Source of the DNA: JANNBN01 sp031430595
GTDB lineage: Bacteria; Actinomycetota; Acidimicrobiia; Acidimicrobiales; JANYDT01
Assembly: GCA_031430595.1 (NCBI GenBank)
Contig: JANPBU010000010.1
Location: forward strand, 342,964-406,963
Direction: 5' to 3'
DNA length: 64,000 bases
Part shown: positions 45,201-54,502 of the stretch, in pieces
How the letters are laid out: each line of letters opens with the position of its first letter
Numbering within the stretch: position 1 is the first letter of the stretch
Position numbers and translations under genes: made by a program
Notes under the pieces: generated by a model
What the model was told of the DNA's origin: nothing
The model's input: the letters and a program-made list of their open reading frames with translations, nothing else
The model's database searches: none

Positions 45201-45458
45201 AGCTGCTGAATGTTCCGCAACCAGGGCTGAGAATCGTTTGGCGGCTTGCTTCGGGTTATCGATCCGCAATACCTCATCGGTCAGGGCCATCGTCAAGTCG
45301 GCCGTCCCGGGGTCGCCAATCACAGCCGCCAGTCGACGACCTCGGCTTTTCGCTGATCGAGATGAGGCGGCTTCGATGACTTCGGCCTGCTTGAGCCATT
45401 CGGTGACTATTGATTCGCAGCGGGCGAGATCTTGATCGTCTTGGGTGGTGCGAGACAT
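42207..45458 (-). CDS. putA: Bifunctional proline dehydrogenase/pyrroline-5-carboxylate dehydrogenase
   Basis: A 1083-residue PutA-type enzyme that oxidises proline to glutamate in two steps. The N-terminal FAD-dependent PRODH barrel (about 30-430) includes KLSSVAANLS, LQAYLPDAH and RIRIVKGAN. The NAD-dependent aldehyde dehydrogenase half (about 520-990) has the general base in LLAETSGKNS near 706 and the catalytic Cys in FGHAGQKCSAAS near 740. No N-terminal ribbon-helix-helix DNA-binding domain is present, so this is not a self-regulating enterobacterial-type PutA. The ATG start gives MSRTTQDD. Confidence 0.95.
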   Translation of the reverse strand: MSRTTQDDQDLARCESIVTEWLKQAEVIEAASSRSAKSRGRRLAAVIGDPGTADLTMALTDEVLRIDNPKQAAKRFSALVAEHSAASLSLVDRVMLRVGALVAPVLPRIVMPLVLARLKGETSNTIVSSDISRFDAHRHRREADGFQLNVNLLGESILGEGEATRRLHEAIAFMERGATKALSVKLSSVAANLSTLAFDATVERLVETLRPLYQTANKHGVFVNLDMEEYRDLSLTCEVFRRLLSEEAFRMYTGGIVLQAYLPDAHAEAHILCEWASERVAKGGAPIRIRIVKGANLQMELVDAEVHGWAAATYPTKLDVDASWKLLVEAILNADFDGAAIVGAASHNLFDVAWATLQSETLAERGQAQRLRFEMLEGMADAQARAVKGTTGNLLMYTPVVNASDFVSAIGYLTRRLDENTGHENFLRALIDLSPGSASYRDQRDRFAAALRHRHEVSTTSRRSLRIDSATGFANVADSDVTQPEVRDSLTGSLSQHKPGFRAPVIESTEVVDAVVDAARQGGKTWGELTHVARADHLRMVAHTIAESRSEIVGLLAHEGSKTLLEGDVEVSEAVDFANYYATLAEELDAHGDASSPLGVVLVTPPWNFPYAITMGGVLASLAAGNAVILKPTPQCPSIAARVASDCWKGGIPASALHLLAVPDDDTGKHLVTHDGVDAVVLTGAIETARMFLGWKPNLRLLAETSGKNSMIIMGSADIDLAIKDLVKSAFGHAGQKCSAASLAIVDCNIYDNPTFRRRLADAVNTLLCGDSTDPRTDVPGLLETPSNNLLRALTLLEAGEEWIVSPRHEQGSNVWTPGVRLGVTEGSWFHLNECFGPVLGVMRADDLDHAIRLQNAVPFGLTAGLHSLDESEVIQWVDRVEAGNLYVNRTITGAIVRRQPFGGWKQSCVGPGSKAGGPSYVHVLRRWKAGSSASRLAGVTALAATTNDPSGLHAETNVLRYRQLPQGVVAWVNFDAAVTNENQLEMLRTAAAAADCHLTVFRSGVDTEAAVIHTMDLQHPDRLRILGTASDTLRRAAHERGIRIDDDPMSEDPAIELVRFTREQAVTVTQHRHGRPQPMRWS

Positions 45459-45568
45459 ACCTCTACTCGACTCGATGTGACCCCTGAAAGTCTTGCACAG
45501 TTGCGATCAATGCGATGTCGGGTTTATACCAAATCGGCTATCTTGCTGCGGGTCTCTACGATGGCTTA

Positions 45569-47083
45569 ATGCAAAAGTTTTTGGTTTCAGTACTTGCATG
45601 TTTCATAGTGACTGGTTGTACCACTGCAGAAACGACACAAACAACGGTGCCCTCCACCCCACCCCAGCCCGCCTCCACCGTCTTGACAGCGACCTCCACT
45701 TCCGTCGTGCCACAGACCCCCACGACCGAAATTCAGCCCCTTTTGCAGACCGCAACGTTTGAAGCTGCCTGGAACCCGAGTATCGAGGGCCTCCTCACCT
45801 TCAGAGGAAACCCGAATCGAAACTTACACGGGGTCGGTCCGGTGCCTGGCCCAATTGAGCCAACGGTGGCTTGGACGTACCCGAAGTTTGGCAATATGTG
45901 TCGCACATCGAGCGCCAAAGGTGAAACAAAAACGTGGTGTGGTGCGGGTTGGACGGGTCAACCAACCATTCATGTTCGAAACGGCCGCACCTGGCTCGTG
46001 TTCAATGGTTACGACGGTGCGGTTCACTTTGTTGATGCCAACACCGGGGACGATATTCTTCCGCCGTTTCAAACCGGAGACATCATCAAAGGGACAGTAA
46101 CTATCGACCCCGATGGCTACCCGATCGTGTACTCCGGAAGTCGCGATAACTACTTCCGAGCTATCGCTATTGACCGGCCTGACAAAGCAGTCGAGCTCTG
46201 GAGGCTGTCGGCCAATGACGTGAGCCCAACGCTGTGGAACAACGACTGGGATGGTTCCGCACTCGTACTCGATGACTACCTACTTGAAGGTGGCGAGAAC
46301 TCTCAATTCCATGTGGTGAAACTTAATCGTGCATACGATGAAACGGGAAAGGTCACCGTCGATCCGAAGCTGGTGTTCAACACGCCAGGTTGGGATGATC
46401 AATTGTTGCGCGATCTTGCCGGGCAATCGGCAACCGAAGTGTCAATAGAGAATTCCGTTGCGGTTGACGATGACGTCGTGTACTTCGGCAACTCGGGCGG
46501 TTTGATCCAAGGGTGGAACATCGGGCCACTTCGAACGGGTGAAGTACCGCAACGCGTGTTTCGTTTCTGGATGGGCGATGATACCGATGCATCAATCGTC
46601 GTGGACAACGAAGGGTTTCTCTATGTAGGTGCCGAATACGAACGCGGCAACGCCCGCAGCAAGACCGTCGGCCAGTTAGTGAAACTCGACCCAACAAAAC
46701 CCGATAATCCATTGGTCTGGAGTTTTAACGATCAAGGTTCACGTCCTGCTGGAATTTGGTCAACGGTCGGGCTGGCGAAAGGTGTTGTGGTTGCGACAAC
46801 TAACGGGGGGCGTGTTGTTGGGCTTGACCAGGCAAACGGGGCCGTGCTGTGGGAGTTTCGGCTTCCGGCGCCGGTTTGGCAGTCTCCAGTGATCGTTGAT
46901 GACGTGCTCATCCAGGGTGACTGTAACGGTGATCTACATGCATACGATTTCGCCCAACCACGCGTACAGCCGAAAGAAATCTGGTCGATCACACTTGGTG
47001 GGTGCATCGAGGCAACCCCTGGGGTCTGGAAGGGTTCCATTTACCTAGCAACGCGCGGCGGAAAGTTCTTCGCCATCCGCTAG
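45569..47083 (+). CDS. Beta-propeller lipoprotein (PQQ-like repeats)
   Basis: A 504-residue exported lipoprotein. The signal peptide LVSVLACFIVTGC carries a lipobox with Cys near residue 16, followed by a Thr/Pro-rich linker (about 18-60). The body resembles PQQ-type/BamB-like propeller blades, with repeating segments such as WTYPKFGNM, VHFVDANTGDDIL and VVGLDQANGAVLWEF. The frame opens at 45515, but only ATG 45569 gives a clean signal peptide. The role may be in surface binding or redox; no pyrroloquinoline enzyme context exists. It is divergent from putA. Confidence 0.85.
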   Translation: MQKFLVSVLACFIVTGCTTAETTQTTVPSTPPQPASTVLTATSTSVVPQTPTTEIQPLLQTATFEAAWNPSIEGLLTFRGNPNRNLHGVGPVPGPIEPTVAWTYPKFGNMCRTSSAKGETKTWCGAGWTGQPTIHVRNGRTWLVFNGYDGAVHFVDANTGDDILPPFQTGDIIKGTVTIDPDGYPIVYSGSRDNYFRAIAIDRPDKAVELWRLSANDVSPTLWNNDWDGSALVLDDYLLEGGENSQFHVVKLNRAYDETGKVTVDPKLVFNTPGWDDQLLRDLAGQSATEVSIENSVAVDDDVVYFGNSGGLIQGWNIGPLRTGEVPQRVFRFWMGDDTDASIVVDNEGFLYVGAEYERGNARSKTVGQLVKLDPTKPDNPLVWSFNDQGSRPAGIWSTVGLAKGVVVATTNGGRVVGLDQANGAVLWEFRLPAPVWQSPVIVDDVLIQGDCNGDLHAYDFAQPRVQPKEIWSITLGGCIEATPGVWKGSIYLATRGGKFFAIR

Positions 47084-47116
47084 ACACCACGGCGATCAAA
47101 CTTGTAGCGTTGTCGC

Positions 47117-47881
47117 ATGGTTCAACGACGGAATCACAAATTGACCTATTCGCCGCGTCATCGCTTCGTCACTGCGCTCGGCGCGGTGCTCACCACGGTG
47201 CTCACCACGGTGCTCACCACGATGGTCTTTCTCTCCTACACGGCGCAGGCGGGCCAACAACATGATGCCCTGCGCGCGAAATCTAAAAAGCCCGTCAAAA
47301 CGGTTCAGAAGATTGTTGCCAACGGTAAACCTTGTGCCCAACTCGCGTCATCATCGACGGCGAAGGGGACAAGGTTCGATTGCGTAGCGACCTCAAACGG
47401 CAAACAGTGGTGGCAGGGCGGAACCCGCCAAAACCCCATCAAAGTCAACACGCCGATTCGATTGACTGATTCTGTTACTGGAAATTGGGAGGTCACCATC
47501 CTCGGCCGAACAGACAACGAGACCGAACGAATGCTGGCAACTGACCCAAAAAACAAGGTTGAAGATCCGACCCGGTCAATCTCGACTGCCCGTATTCGCC
47601 TCGCCTATCTGGGCCCGGCCGATCAGTTCCAGTTTCGCCAGGTTGGATTTCAAGGAGTGAGCGGTTCGCGAAATCAGATCGACCGCTGGATAAGTTTTGC
47701 TACGACAAAAGATGATTGCTGGACGAATGAAAACATCGCAAAAGGCACCCAGAAAGAGTGTGTCTTGCCCTACGAAGTATCACCCGATGAGGTGGCAATT
47801 TTCAGACTTGCCGTGGCAACACTCGCAGGGTCTGCGAGGGTATTCATGGATACTGCAACAAATCAGCCCTTCCTCCCGTAG
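47117..47881 (+). CDS. Secreted or membrane-anchored hypothetical protein
   Basis: A 254-residue protein that I do not recognise. A basic N terminus precedes a hydrophobic signal/anchor segment (about 18-45) containing VLTT three times, encoded by a 12-base tandem repeat. The exported part holds a domain with KVNTPIRLTDSVTGNWEVTILG, reminiscent of DUF4352-like beta-sandwich proteins, and FRQVGFQGVSGSRNQIDRW. Four Cys residues may form disulfides. It starts about 30 bases after the propeller lipoprotein gene, so both may be one transcript. Confidence 0.78.
   Translation: MVQRRNHKLTYSPRHRFVTALGAVLTTVLTTVLTTMVFLSYTAQAGQQHDALRAKSKKPVKTVQKIVANGKPCAQLASSSTAKGTRFDCVATSNGKQWWQGGTRQNPIKVNTPIRLTDSVTGNWEVTILGRTDNETERMLATDPKNKVEDPTRSISTARIRLAYLGPADQFQFRQVGFQGVSGSRNQIDRWISFATTKDDCWTNENIAKGTQKECVLPYEVSPDEVAIFRLAVATLAGSARVFMDTATNQPFLP
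47186..47221 (+). repeat. 12-bp tandem repeat in a signal segment
   Basis: Three perfect copies of GTGCTCACCACG at 47186-47197, 47198-47209 and 47210-47221. Each copy encodes VLTT within the hydrophobic export segment of the gene at 47117. The unit is a multiple of three, so slippage would change segment length without shifting frame. Confidence 0.9.
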
Positions 47882-47978
47882 GTACCCCCGCCGTTCATTC
47901 GGTAGGTAGGTCAGGTTTCGATAGGTTTAGGGCTGAAGTCGGAAGGTTTTTTGAGTCGAACGACGTAGCATCGCATTC

Positions 47979-48821
47979 ATGACCTCTTTCGACGTGCAAG
48001 CCTCAGGCGGATCGTGCGGTGCGACAATCAGTGGCGTCGATCTTTCGAACGATTTGTCGCCCCATCTCGTTGAAGAAATTCGGCAGGTTTGGCTAGAGCA
48101 CCTCGTGGTTGCGTTCCCCGACCAACACCTCTCGCTTGCACGTTACGAACAGGTGGCGCTGCTTTTTGGCGACTTCGGCGAAGACCCATACTTCAGGGGG
48201 TTAGCTGATCATCCGCATATTGCCGAGGTAAAACGTGAGGCCGATGAGCAAACGCCACTCTTCGCTGAAGGCTGGCACTCCGACTGGAGTTTTCTGGCAC
48301 AACCCCCATCAGCAACCTTGCTCTACGGCCGAGTGATTCCACCTGTTGGTGGAGACACGTTGTACTCCAATCAATACGCTGCATACGAAGCCCTCAGTAC
48401 ACAGATGAAAGAACAAATCGATGGGTTGCAGGGTGTTCATTCGGCCCGTCGCGGTTATTCAAAACAGGGTCAATATGGTGAAAAGGATGTGGGCCGGTCG
48501 ATGGCTATTACGTACTCAGACGATGCGTTAGCTACCCAACTCCATCCGCTGGTACAACTTCATCCAGACACCGGGCGTCCTGCCCTTTTTCTCAGCCCTG
48601 GGTACACGATTGATATCGAAGGAATGGATTCGACGCAAGCCCAAGAACTGTTGATGTTGCTCTATACCCATCAGGCGAAAGATGAGTTTGTGTATCGCCA
48701 CCGCTGGTCAGAGGGCCTGGTCACCATGTGGGACAACCGTGCAGTCATCCATGCTGCGACCGGCGGATACCAAGGGCATCGACGGATGCTGCAGCGAATC
48801 ACCATTACCCAGCGCACCTAG
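47979..48821 (+). CDS. TauD/TfdA-type Fe(II)/2-oxoglutarate dioxygenase
   Basis: A 280-residue non-haem iron dioxygenase. The iron ligands appear as H-x-D in EGWHSDWSF near residue 90 and a distal His in NRAVIHAATGGY near 255, with the 2-oxoglutarate-binding Arg in RRMLQRITI. Family members hydroxylate taurine, sulfonates, chlorophenoxy acids or other small molecules; the substrate is not clear. The ATG opens MTSFDVQASGGSCGA, a normal N terminus. Confidence 0.92.
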   Translation: MTSFDVQASGGSCGATISGVDLSNDLSPHLVEEIRQVWLEHLVVAFPDQHLSLARYEQVALLFGDFGEDPYFRGLADHPHIAEVKREADEQTPLFAEGWHSDWSFLAQPPSATLLYGRVIPPVGGDTLYSNQYAAYEALSTQMKEQIDGLQGVHSARRGYSKQGQYGEKDVGRSMAITYSDDALATQLHPLVQLHPDTGRPALFLSPGYTIDIEGMDSTQAQELLMLLYTHQAKDEFVYRHRWSEGLVTMWDNRAVIHAATGGYQGHRRMLQRITITQRT

Positions 48822-48889
48822 TATCCGCACCAACAATTTTTTTCTTCGATCCGCGAGCACGATTAGTCAAAGCTAGGTATCGTCAGCAG

Positions 48890-49447
48890 ATGAGTTCAAA
48901 CTTGCGCAACTATGTCAAAACGGTCTACGGATTCGATCATGTCATGAAGCTAGTTCCCGAGAAGTCGCTCACCAAAAAGTCGCCCTGCACAGACTGGAAG
49001 GGTATCGACGTGATCGAACATGTTCTCGGCGGATTGAAGGCTGTCCATTCTGCGGCAACCACCGGTGCGATGCCTACGAAGTGGCCAAAACCAAGCTCAG
49101 ATCCAATGGCTGCTTGGGCCAAGTTACGAGATCAAACTCTTGAAGCGCTCGATCAACCCAACGTGCTGCATAAAGACGCTCAGACGTTTTTCGGCCCCAT
49201 GACGGTTGAAATGTTTCTTTCATTTATGACCACCGACCTACTCGTTCACACGTGGGATCTGGCCCGAACAGCCAAAGTAGACGAGCGCCTCGACTCGAGT
49301 CTGTGTAAGTCAGCCTTCACTCTACTCAAAACCAATATGCCCGAATCGATGCTGCGCCAAACAGGGGTATTCGGCCCGGCGGTCAAACCAGCAAAGGGTG
49401 CCGATGCACAGCAAAAACTGCTCAATTTTGTTGGTAGAACGGGTTGA
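48890..49447 (+). CDS. TIGR03086-like DinB/mycothiol-maleylpyruvate isomerase-fold protein
   Basis: A 185-residue helical protein with the family segments CTDWKGIDVIEHVLGG and MTTDLLVHTWDLART, which carry the His ligands of the DinB-like metal site. Such proteins in actinobacteria are thought to be mycothiol-dependent or metal-binding enzymes of unknown reaction. The frame runs upstream to 48728 inside the dioxygenase gene, but ATG 48890 (MSSNLRNYVKTVYG) is preferred. It is convergent with the large kinase gene. Confidence 0.86.
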   Translation: MSSNLRNYVKTVYGFDHVMKLVPEKSLTKKSPCTDWKGIDVIEHVLGGLKAVHSAATTGAMPTKWPKPSSDPMAAWAKLRDQTLEALDQPNVLHKDAQTFFGPMTVEMFLSFMTTDLLVHTWDLARTAKVDERLDSSLCKSAFTLLKTNMPESMLRQTGVFGPAVKPAKGADAQQKLLNFVGRTG

Positions 49448-49470
49448 GTCCCACCAACTAACTCGTATGC

Positions 49471-52400
49471 TTAATTGGCAACCTCTCGGCCAAGGGTCTT
49501 ACAGGCCCTTGGGCTGTCACCCGCCAAAAACTCTTTCGCCTGACGAGGGTCAAGAGCCGTTGTGGCAGAGCAGGCGGCTTCAACTAGCAACACGTCAGAA
49601 CGCAACAGGGAGCCGTCAATTCTGGTCCACCACAGCCGTCCGTCAGGCGCAACATCAACCCCCCGGGCATCGGCACCTCCAGCGACACTGTTTCCAATTC
49701 TTCCAAGTGATTCACCGCTAGGCCCATCCCACAACGACACCAGGCCGTCACCATCGGTAACGGCCAAGGTCTGCGAATCGAAAGCCCAAACAACCGACAA
49801 CGCTCCGCCACGAAACGGGGTGAGTACCTGCGGGGCAGCATCGATTCCGCGTTCGGTGTCGTACACCCAAACCGACTCGTTAGCTGAACCAATGGCAAGG
49901 TATCGCCCGTCTCGCGAAACTGCAACATCCCAGAGGGCGTCACCGGTCGTGCGCTTGGCTTGCCTCGCTTGCTTCCCATCAGGATTCCACCACCGCAATT
50001 CACCGCTTCGGTCGGCACTCACTATTTGATCGTTCCACCAAGCAACAGCATTTCCTTCGTCGTCAAGCACCATTTCGGAACCAACCGATTCGGTCAATAA
50101 CGAAGGTCCTTCAAGAGCAATATTCCATCGACGTACCCGTTTGTCGGCACCCGTTGTTGCGAGTTGTTTCGCATCGTTCAAAACGGCAAGGTCTGTCACT
50201 GCTCCTTGATGAGCAGCTGCTTTTGAGACAAGTTTCCCGTCGACCCACCGAGCGACCGTTCCATCAGCCGAGCCGCTCAGCAACGAATGGTCGGGCAGCC
50301 ACGCAACGGATGAGATCCGCTTTGTACCGGCGGAAATATGTGTCACTACCTTACCGTCTGGTTCAAGAATGGTGATAGTGCCCATTCCCGCAACGGCTAC
50401 GCGCCCAGTCGTTGCGTCGATAGCGATACCGTACAATTTCTTAGGGGTCTTACTGTTGGCAGCCACCATCGTTGAAACAATCGGCGTTGGCGTTCCGTAA
50501 CGCCAAATGCGCAGTTGCTGGTCGTCGCCGACGGTCGCAATCACTCTGCCGCTCGCGTCGCTTGCCGTGTCATCAATTCCTTCAGAGTGTCTACTTCCCG
50601 ACACGATCGCCGGCCCCGTTGTGGCACTCGATACAGGTCTCGTCCAAGTACGCAGCCGACCATCGCGTGCACCGATTGCGATACCTCCGTTCGGAATCAA
50701 TGCAGCCCCCGAAAGTAGAGTTCGAGCGTTAGCCCCTTCGCCAACCAACTCGCTCACAAGCGTCCAATCACTCGTCGACCAATACCGAGCGGCCCCGTCG
50801 CTTCCTACGGTGTACACCCCGAGCCCATCAGCGGTTGGCAGAATCTCCCACACATCTGAGGTTCCATGAGCCTCGGCAATTCCTTTGAGCAATTTGCCGC
50901 CACGGTCAAGTACAGCAATCATCCCAATCCCAGACCCGGCAATGATTTGTTGACCATCAGTGCTGAAAGCAACACTTACAAAATCGATCGGACCCATACT
51001 CGGCATGTCACGATCGTCGCGAACCAAGTCGATTGGGGCACCTCCGGAAGCGTTGACCTCCACGAGGCGCCCATCTTCGGTGGCCACGATAACGACCGAC
51101 TCGTCGGGAGAAATGGCAACACCCCACACGATGGTGTCTAAGTCAATAAGGCGGATACCAGCAACGGTTCCTTGTGGAACCGAACCGTCACGCTCACCAA
51201 TATCCCATCTCCAAACATCGCCCTGATCATCAACACCCACAACAAACGACCCGGTCGACGAAAATGTTGCTTTTTGAATGCCTCCCGTGGGCCCAGCGAA
51301 CGATGCTACGCGTGCATGAGAGTCAACATCCCATAGGCCTAACACTCCACTAAACCCACCGGCGACAACTGACTTTCCATCGGGAGAAACAGCAACCGTC
51401 AAACTTTCGCCCACCAAGATTTGCCCGCCATCAGGCCGCAGTGTCGCTCGTGACAATTCGATTCGGCTGACTACCAGTGACCGCCGGGCCGCCACCGTCG
51501 TCGCCGTCGTCCTCACCATTGCTTCAACAGCAAGTCGAACTGCTAACGAGGGGTCATCGGTGGCCAATTGTTCAGCAGAACTCGCCAGAGCTTGGGCAAA
51601 GCGTTCCTCAGCCAAGATTCTTGACGACGATGCTGCCCGTTCGTTTTTCCGGGCGTTCCGCAAACCCAGGAGTGCAAGACCCGAGGCCAAAACAGCGAAA
51701 GCCGTTAGTATCGAAAGTATACTTAGCGTTCTTCGATGCGACCGATGAACCCGACTTTGAAGTTCGTCTTGAACGATCTTGCCTTCATTGAGAAACGCCT
51801 GTTCTCGTTCGCCTACCTCGCCCTTCGCAGCCCATTCCTGCGCCCCCACCAGGGGTATTCCGCGAAGCAGCAAATCGGGTGTTCGATCTTGTCGTTCCCA
51901 TTCGGCTGCTGCCGCCGCAACCCGGTCACGGGTAAACAGTTCGGTTCTGGCTTCCTCTACCCAACTACCAAGACGTGGCCATGTAGTGATCAGCGCTTCG
52001 TGCGCAACTTCGACGTACTCTCCGTCAGCTGTCAGCAACCGGGCATCGACGAGTGCAGCAACGACTGAATCATCGTTCGGGGTGCTTCCCACATCTGTGC
52101 GTAACACTCGACGAAGCGACTGACCCGATGATCCGCTCGGTGACACCAACCGTAGAAGTATTCGGCGAACAATTTGCTGTTGGTGAAAGGGAATCGCTGC
52201 GTATACCTGCTCGGCTGTTTGAGCAAGTGCACCAGCCACGCCACCGGAGACCTCATACCCAGCGAGAGTCAAGAGGCTTCCCCGTCGTTTCGACCACGTC
52301 TCGATGAGTGCATGAGCAATCAGCGCGAGTGCCCCTGCATTGATTCCGGCGTCATCAATGATCCTGTCAGCGAGCCCGTCTTCGAGACGAAGCCCGACCC

Positions 52401-53970
52401 GTGTGGCCGGCCGTTCGATCGCGTCGCGCAATTCGTCGCGACGCATGGTTCCAACCAGCACCTGGTTTTCATTAACTCGATCGGCAAGCCAGGGGTGGGA
52501 TGCTGCTTGAGAGTAGAAGTCAGCGCGCATAGCTAAAACAACTCTTACTTTGGAATCGATGCCGGCCGTTAGACCTGACAAAACGGCGAGAAAGGCTTCG
52601 ACATCGTGGTGTTCGTGGTGAAGGGTAAAGAATTCTTCGAATTGATCAATGGCCAAAATAATCGGTGGCCCAGACGCGGCGAGTTTCTCAAGAATTGAAA
52701 GCTCAGTGCCGGTAGTTTTTGAAATGCCCAGGTCAGGGACCGAATCGCCATATATGACCCGCAACTGCCGCTCAAGCTGAAGTAAGGGATTGGTCCCTGG
52801 GGTCATCAGTATTTGTTGCCAGTGCTGGCTACCAGGCAGCGCAGCGTTCTCGAGGGCGGCGAGAAGGCCCGCCCGAATAACCGATGACTTTCCGCTTCCT
52901 GACGGCCCGGTGACCACCAATACCGGTGAGCGCATCAGGCGAGCTACTAACTCATCTACGAGTACGCGACGACCGAAAAACAACGGGGCATCTGTTGTTT
53001 GAAATGCCGCCAAGCCTTTATATGGGCACGTACTACCGTCGATGGGCAGCTCGCGACGAACTACTAGACCTGGCCTGATCGAACGTTGGCCGTCGTCACC
53101 ATCGCCCAACAGTTCAAGGCAAGCGTTTCGCCACGCAGCGATACTCGGATACCTGTCAGTTGGTTCGAAGCCCATTCCTCGTGAGAGAACTTGTTTCCAT
53201 GCCGGGTCAAGGCCTACTAAACGCAAGGCAACCTGGTCAGCTTCGGGGGGTTGCTCGCCAGTCAGCATGCGCCAAAGCAACGCAGTTGCACCGTAGACGT
53301 CTGTCGAAGAAGAAATTTCCGCGCCCAATTGAGCTTGCTCTGGGGCCCGATACCGTGCTGAGCCACCAAGCACCGTTGGCCCATAATCAGTGAGTCGCTG
53401 ATCTTTCGCCAAACCAAGGTCACCAATGGCGACACGATCAGCCGGTTCGACAACATTCGTCGCCATAACAGTTCGCGACGCAGCGCCTAACGTATTAACT
53501 CGCCGGTTGCGATCTTGACCCTGCATGATGAGCAGATTGTCCGGCTTTATGTCTCGGTGAAAGATGCCAGCCTCATGAAGCGCTTCGAGCCCCGCTGACA
53601 CAGCAATTACTATTCGTCGAATACTCGAATGGTCGACAGACTGACCCGGTATAAACAGTTGGCCAAGCGATGTCGATGCGAGTTCCATGACGAAATATGG
53701 TCGACCATCATCGAGTTCACCTACATCGTGCACCGCTATCACGTGAGGGCTTCTTACCCGTCGCAACAGACGAGCCTCATGAACAAAACGTTCACGAACA
53801 TCGCTATCGTCGGCACCGACCGATCCAAGAACCTTAATCGCTACCTCGGACTGAAGCGCTTCATCTTCGGCTCGAAGCACGACCGCGAACCCGCCGATGC
53901 CAACCACTGAGCGGACACGGTAGCGACCTATGAACTGCGGTAGTGCCGTCAGTGCAAGGTCGACAGACAT
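49471..53970 (-). CDS. Ser/Thr kinase-STAND ATPase-WD40 signalling protein
   Basis: A 1499-residue protein. The kinase domain (about 14-280) has GIGGFAVVLRAED, AIKVLG, HRDIKPDN, IGDLGLAKD (DLG in place of DFG) and APEQ, so it looks active. An nSTAND NTPase (about 315-700) follows, with Walker A GPSGSGKSS and the acidic ILAIDQFEEFF. A single transmembrane helix lies near 760-785. The C-terminal 650 residues form WD40-type propeller blades, predicted to be outside the membrane. ATG 53970 overlaps the lipoprotein stop (TGATG). It is probably a membrane sensor kinase; the ligand is unknown. Confidence 0.94.
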   Translation of the reverse strand: MSVDLALTALPQFIGRYRVRSVVGIGGFAVVLRAEDEALQSEVAIKVLGSVGADDSDVRERFVHEARLLRRVRSPHVIAVHDVGELDDGRPYFVMELASTSLGQLFIPGQSVDHSSIRRIVIAVSAGLEALHEAGIFHRDIKPDNLLIMQGQDRNRRVNTLGAASRTVMATNVVEPADRVAIGDLGLAKDQRLTDYGPTVLGGSARYRAPEQAQLGAEISSSTDVYGATALLWRMLTGEQPPEADQVALRLVGLDPAWKQVLSRGMGFEPTDRYPSIAAWRNACLELLGDGDDGQRSIRPGLVVRRELPIDGSTCPYKGLAAFQTTDAPLFFGRRVLVDELVARLMRSPVLVVTGPSGSGKSSVIRAGLLAALENAALPGSQHWQQILMTPGTNPLLQLERQLRVIYGDSVPDLGISKTTGTELSILEKLAASGPPIILAIDQFEEFFTLHHEHHDVEAFLAVLSGLTAGIDSKVRVVLAMRADFYSQAASHPWLADRVNENQVLVGTMRRDELRDAIERPATRVGLRLEDGLADRIIDDAGINAGALALIAHALIETWSKRRGSLLTLAGYEVSGGVAGALAQTAEQVYAAIPFHQQQIVRRILLRLVSPSGSSGQSLRRVLRTDVGSTPNDDSVVAALVDARLLTADGEYVEVAHEALITTWPRLGSWVEEARTELFTRDRVAAAAAEWERQDRTPDLLLRGIPLVGAQEWAAKGEVGEREQAFLNEGKIVQDELQSRVHRSHRRTLSILSILTAFAVLASGLALLGLRNARKNERAASSSRILAEERFAQALASSAEQLATDDPSLAVRLAVEAMVRTTATTVAARRSLVVSRIELSRATLRPDGGQILVGESLTVAVSPDGKSVVAGGFSGVLGLWDVDSHARVASFAGPTGGIQKATFSSTGSFVVGVDDQGDVWRWDIGERDGSVPQGTVAGIRLIDLDTIVWGVAISPDESVVIVATEDGRLVEVNASGGAPIDLVRDDRDMPSMGPIDFVSVAFSTDGQQIIAGSGIGMIAVLDRGGKLLKGIAEAHGTSDVWEILPTADGLGVYTVGSDGAARYWSTSDWTLVSELVGEGANARTLLSGAALIPNGGIAIGARDGRLRTWTRPVSSATTGPAIVSGSRHSEGIDDTASDASGRVIATVGDDQQLRIWRYGTPTPIVSTMVAANSKTPKKLYGIAIDATTGRVAVAGMGTITILEPDGKVVTHISAGTKRISSVAWLPDHSLLSGSADGTVARWVDGKLVSKAAAHQGAVTDLAVLNDAKQLATTGADKRVRRWNIALEGPSLLTESVGSEMVLDDEGNAVAWWNDQIVSADRSGELRWWNPDGKQARQAKRTTGDALWDVAVSRDGRYLAIGSANESVWVYDTERGIDAAPQVLTPFRGGALSVVWAFDSQTLAVTDGDGLVSLWDGPSGESLGRIGNSVAGGADARGVDVAPDGRLWWTRIDGSLLRSDVLLVEAACSATTALDPRQAKEFLAGDSPRACKTLGREVAN

Positions 53971-54485
53971 CAAAGCTGCGCGCTTACATCCATGCAGTTC
54001 ACCAGCGTCGAATCAATCACATTGTGATCACGGTCGCCTGCGGTAACGCAAAGTTTTGTTGATGTTCCTCGATTTTTCGTGGAGACAACATCTTTCGTTG
54101 TGAAGGTCGGCGAATCGGCGGTTGGTATCCATTCGCCTTGCTTCACGCCACGCGCTGCAGCATCGTTGCTTACTTGTTCAGCCGAGTAGGTGTCCCAGTA
54201 CACGTGGTAATGGTTGAGCGATACGTCGGGAGAAAAGTTTGACTCAAGTGCCAAGGCAAATTCGTTACCTTGCTTCTCGGCGTTTTTGATCGTTATTAAG
54301 CACCCGTCAACGGGACACGCATTTCCACTGCCGACGCTCACCGCAGCATCCGCAGCACTCGCAGTGCTGCTCACTGGTACATCGGTGACCGGGGCGACAG
54401 GGTCGCCGCCGTCACCGTTTCCGCATGCCGCCAAGGTAAACGCCGACAAACATACGATTCGACCAGCCCATGATACAAACCTCAT
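53970..54485 (-). CDS. Small lipoprotein coupled to the kinase gene
   Basis: A 171-residue exported lipoprotein with the lipobox LAACG (Cys near residue 21), a Gly/Asp/Val/Ser linker to about residue 55, and a compact domain containing YHVYWDTYSAEQVS and a Cys pair (CPVDGC). I do not recognise the domain. The stop overlaps the kinase start, so it is co-translated with the sensor kinase. A role as a surface partner or ligand-binding component for the kinase's propeller is plausible but unproven. Confidence 0.8.
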   Translation of the reverse strand: MRFVSWAGRIVCLSAFTLAACGNGDGGDPVAPVTDVPVSSTASAADAAVSVGSGNACPVDGCLITIKNAEKQGNEFALALESNFSPDVSLNHYHVYWDTYSAEQVSNDAAARGVKQGEWIPTADSPTFTTKDVVSTKNRGTSTKLCVTAGDRDHNVIDSTLVNCMDVSAQL

Positions 54486-54502
54486 TGTGATCCCCCATCA
54501 TT

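Noticed and set aside
54000..54060. A GCAAAG-like string resembling the core of a cyclic-di-GMP riboswitch
   Set aside because: It lies inside the lipoprotein coding region without the flanking conserved elements.
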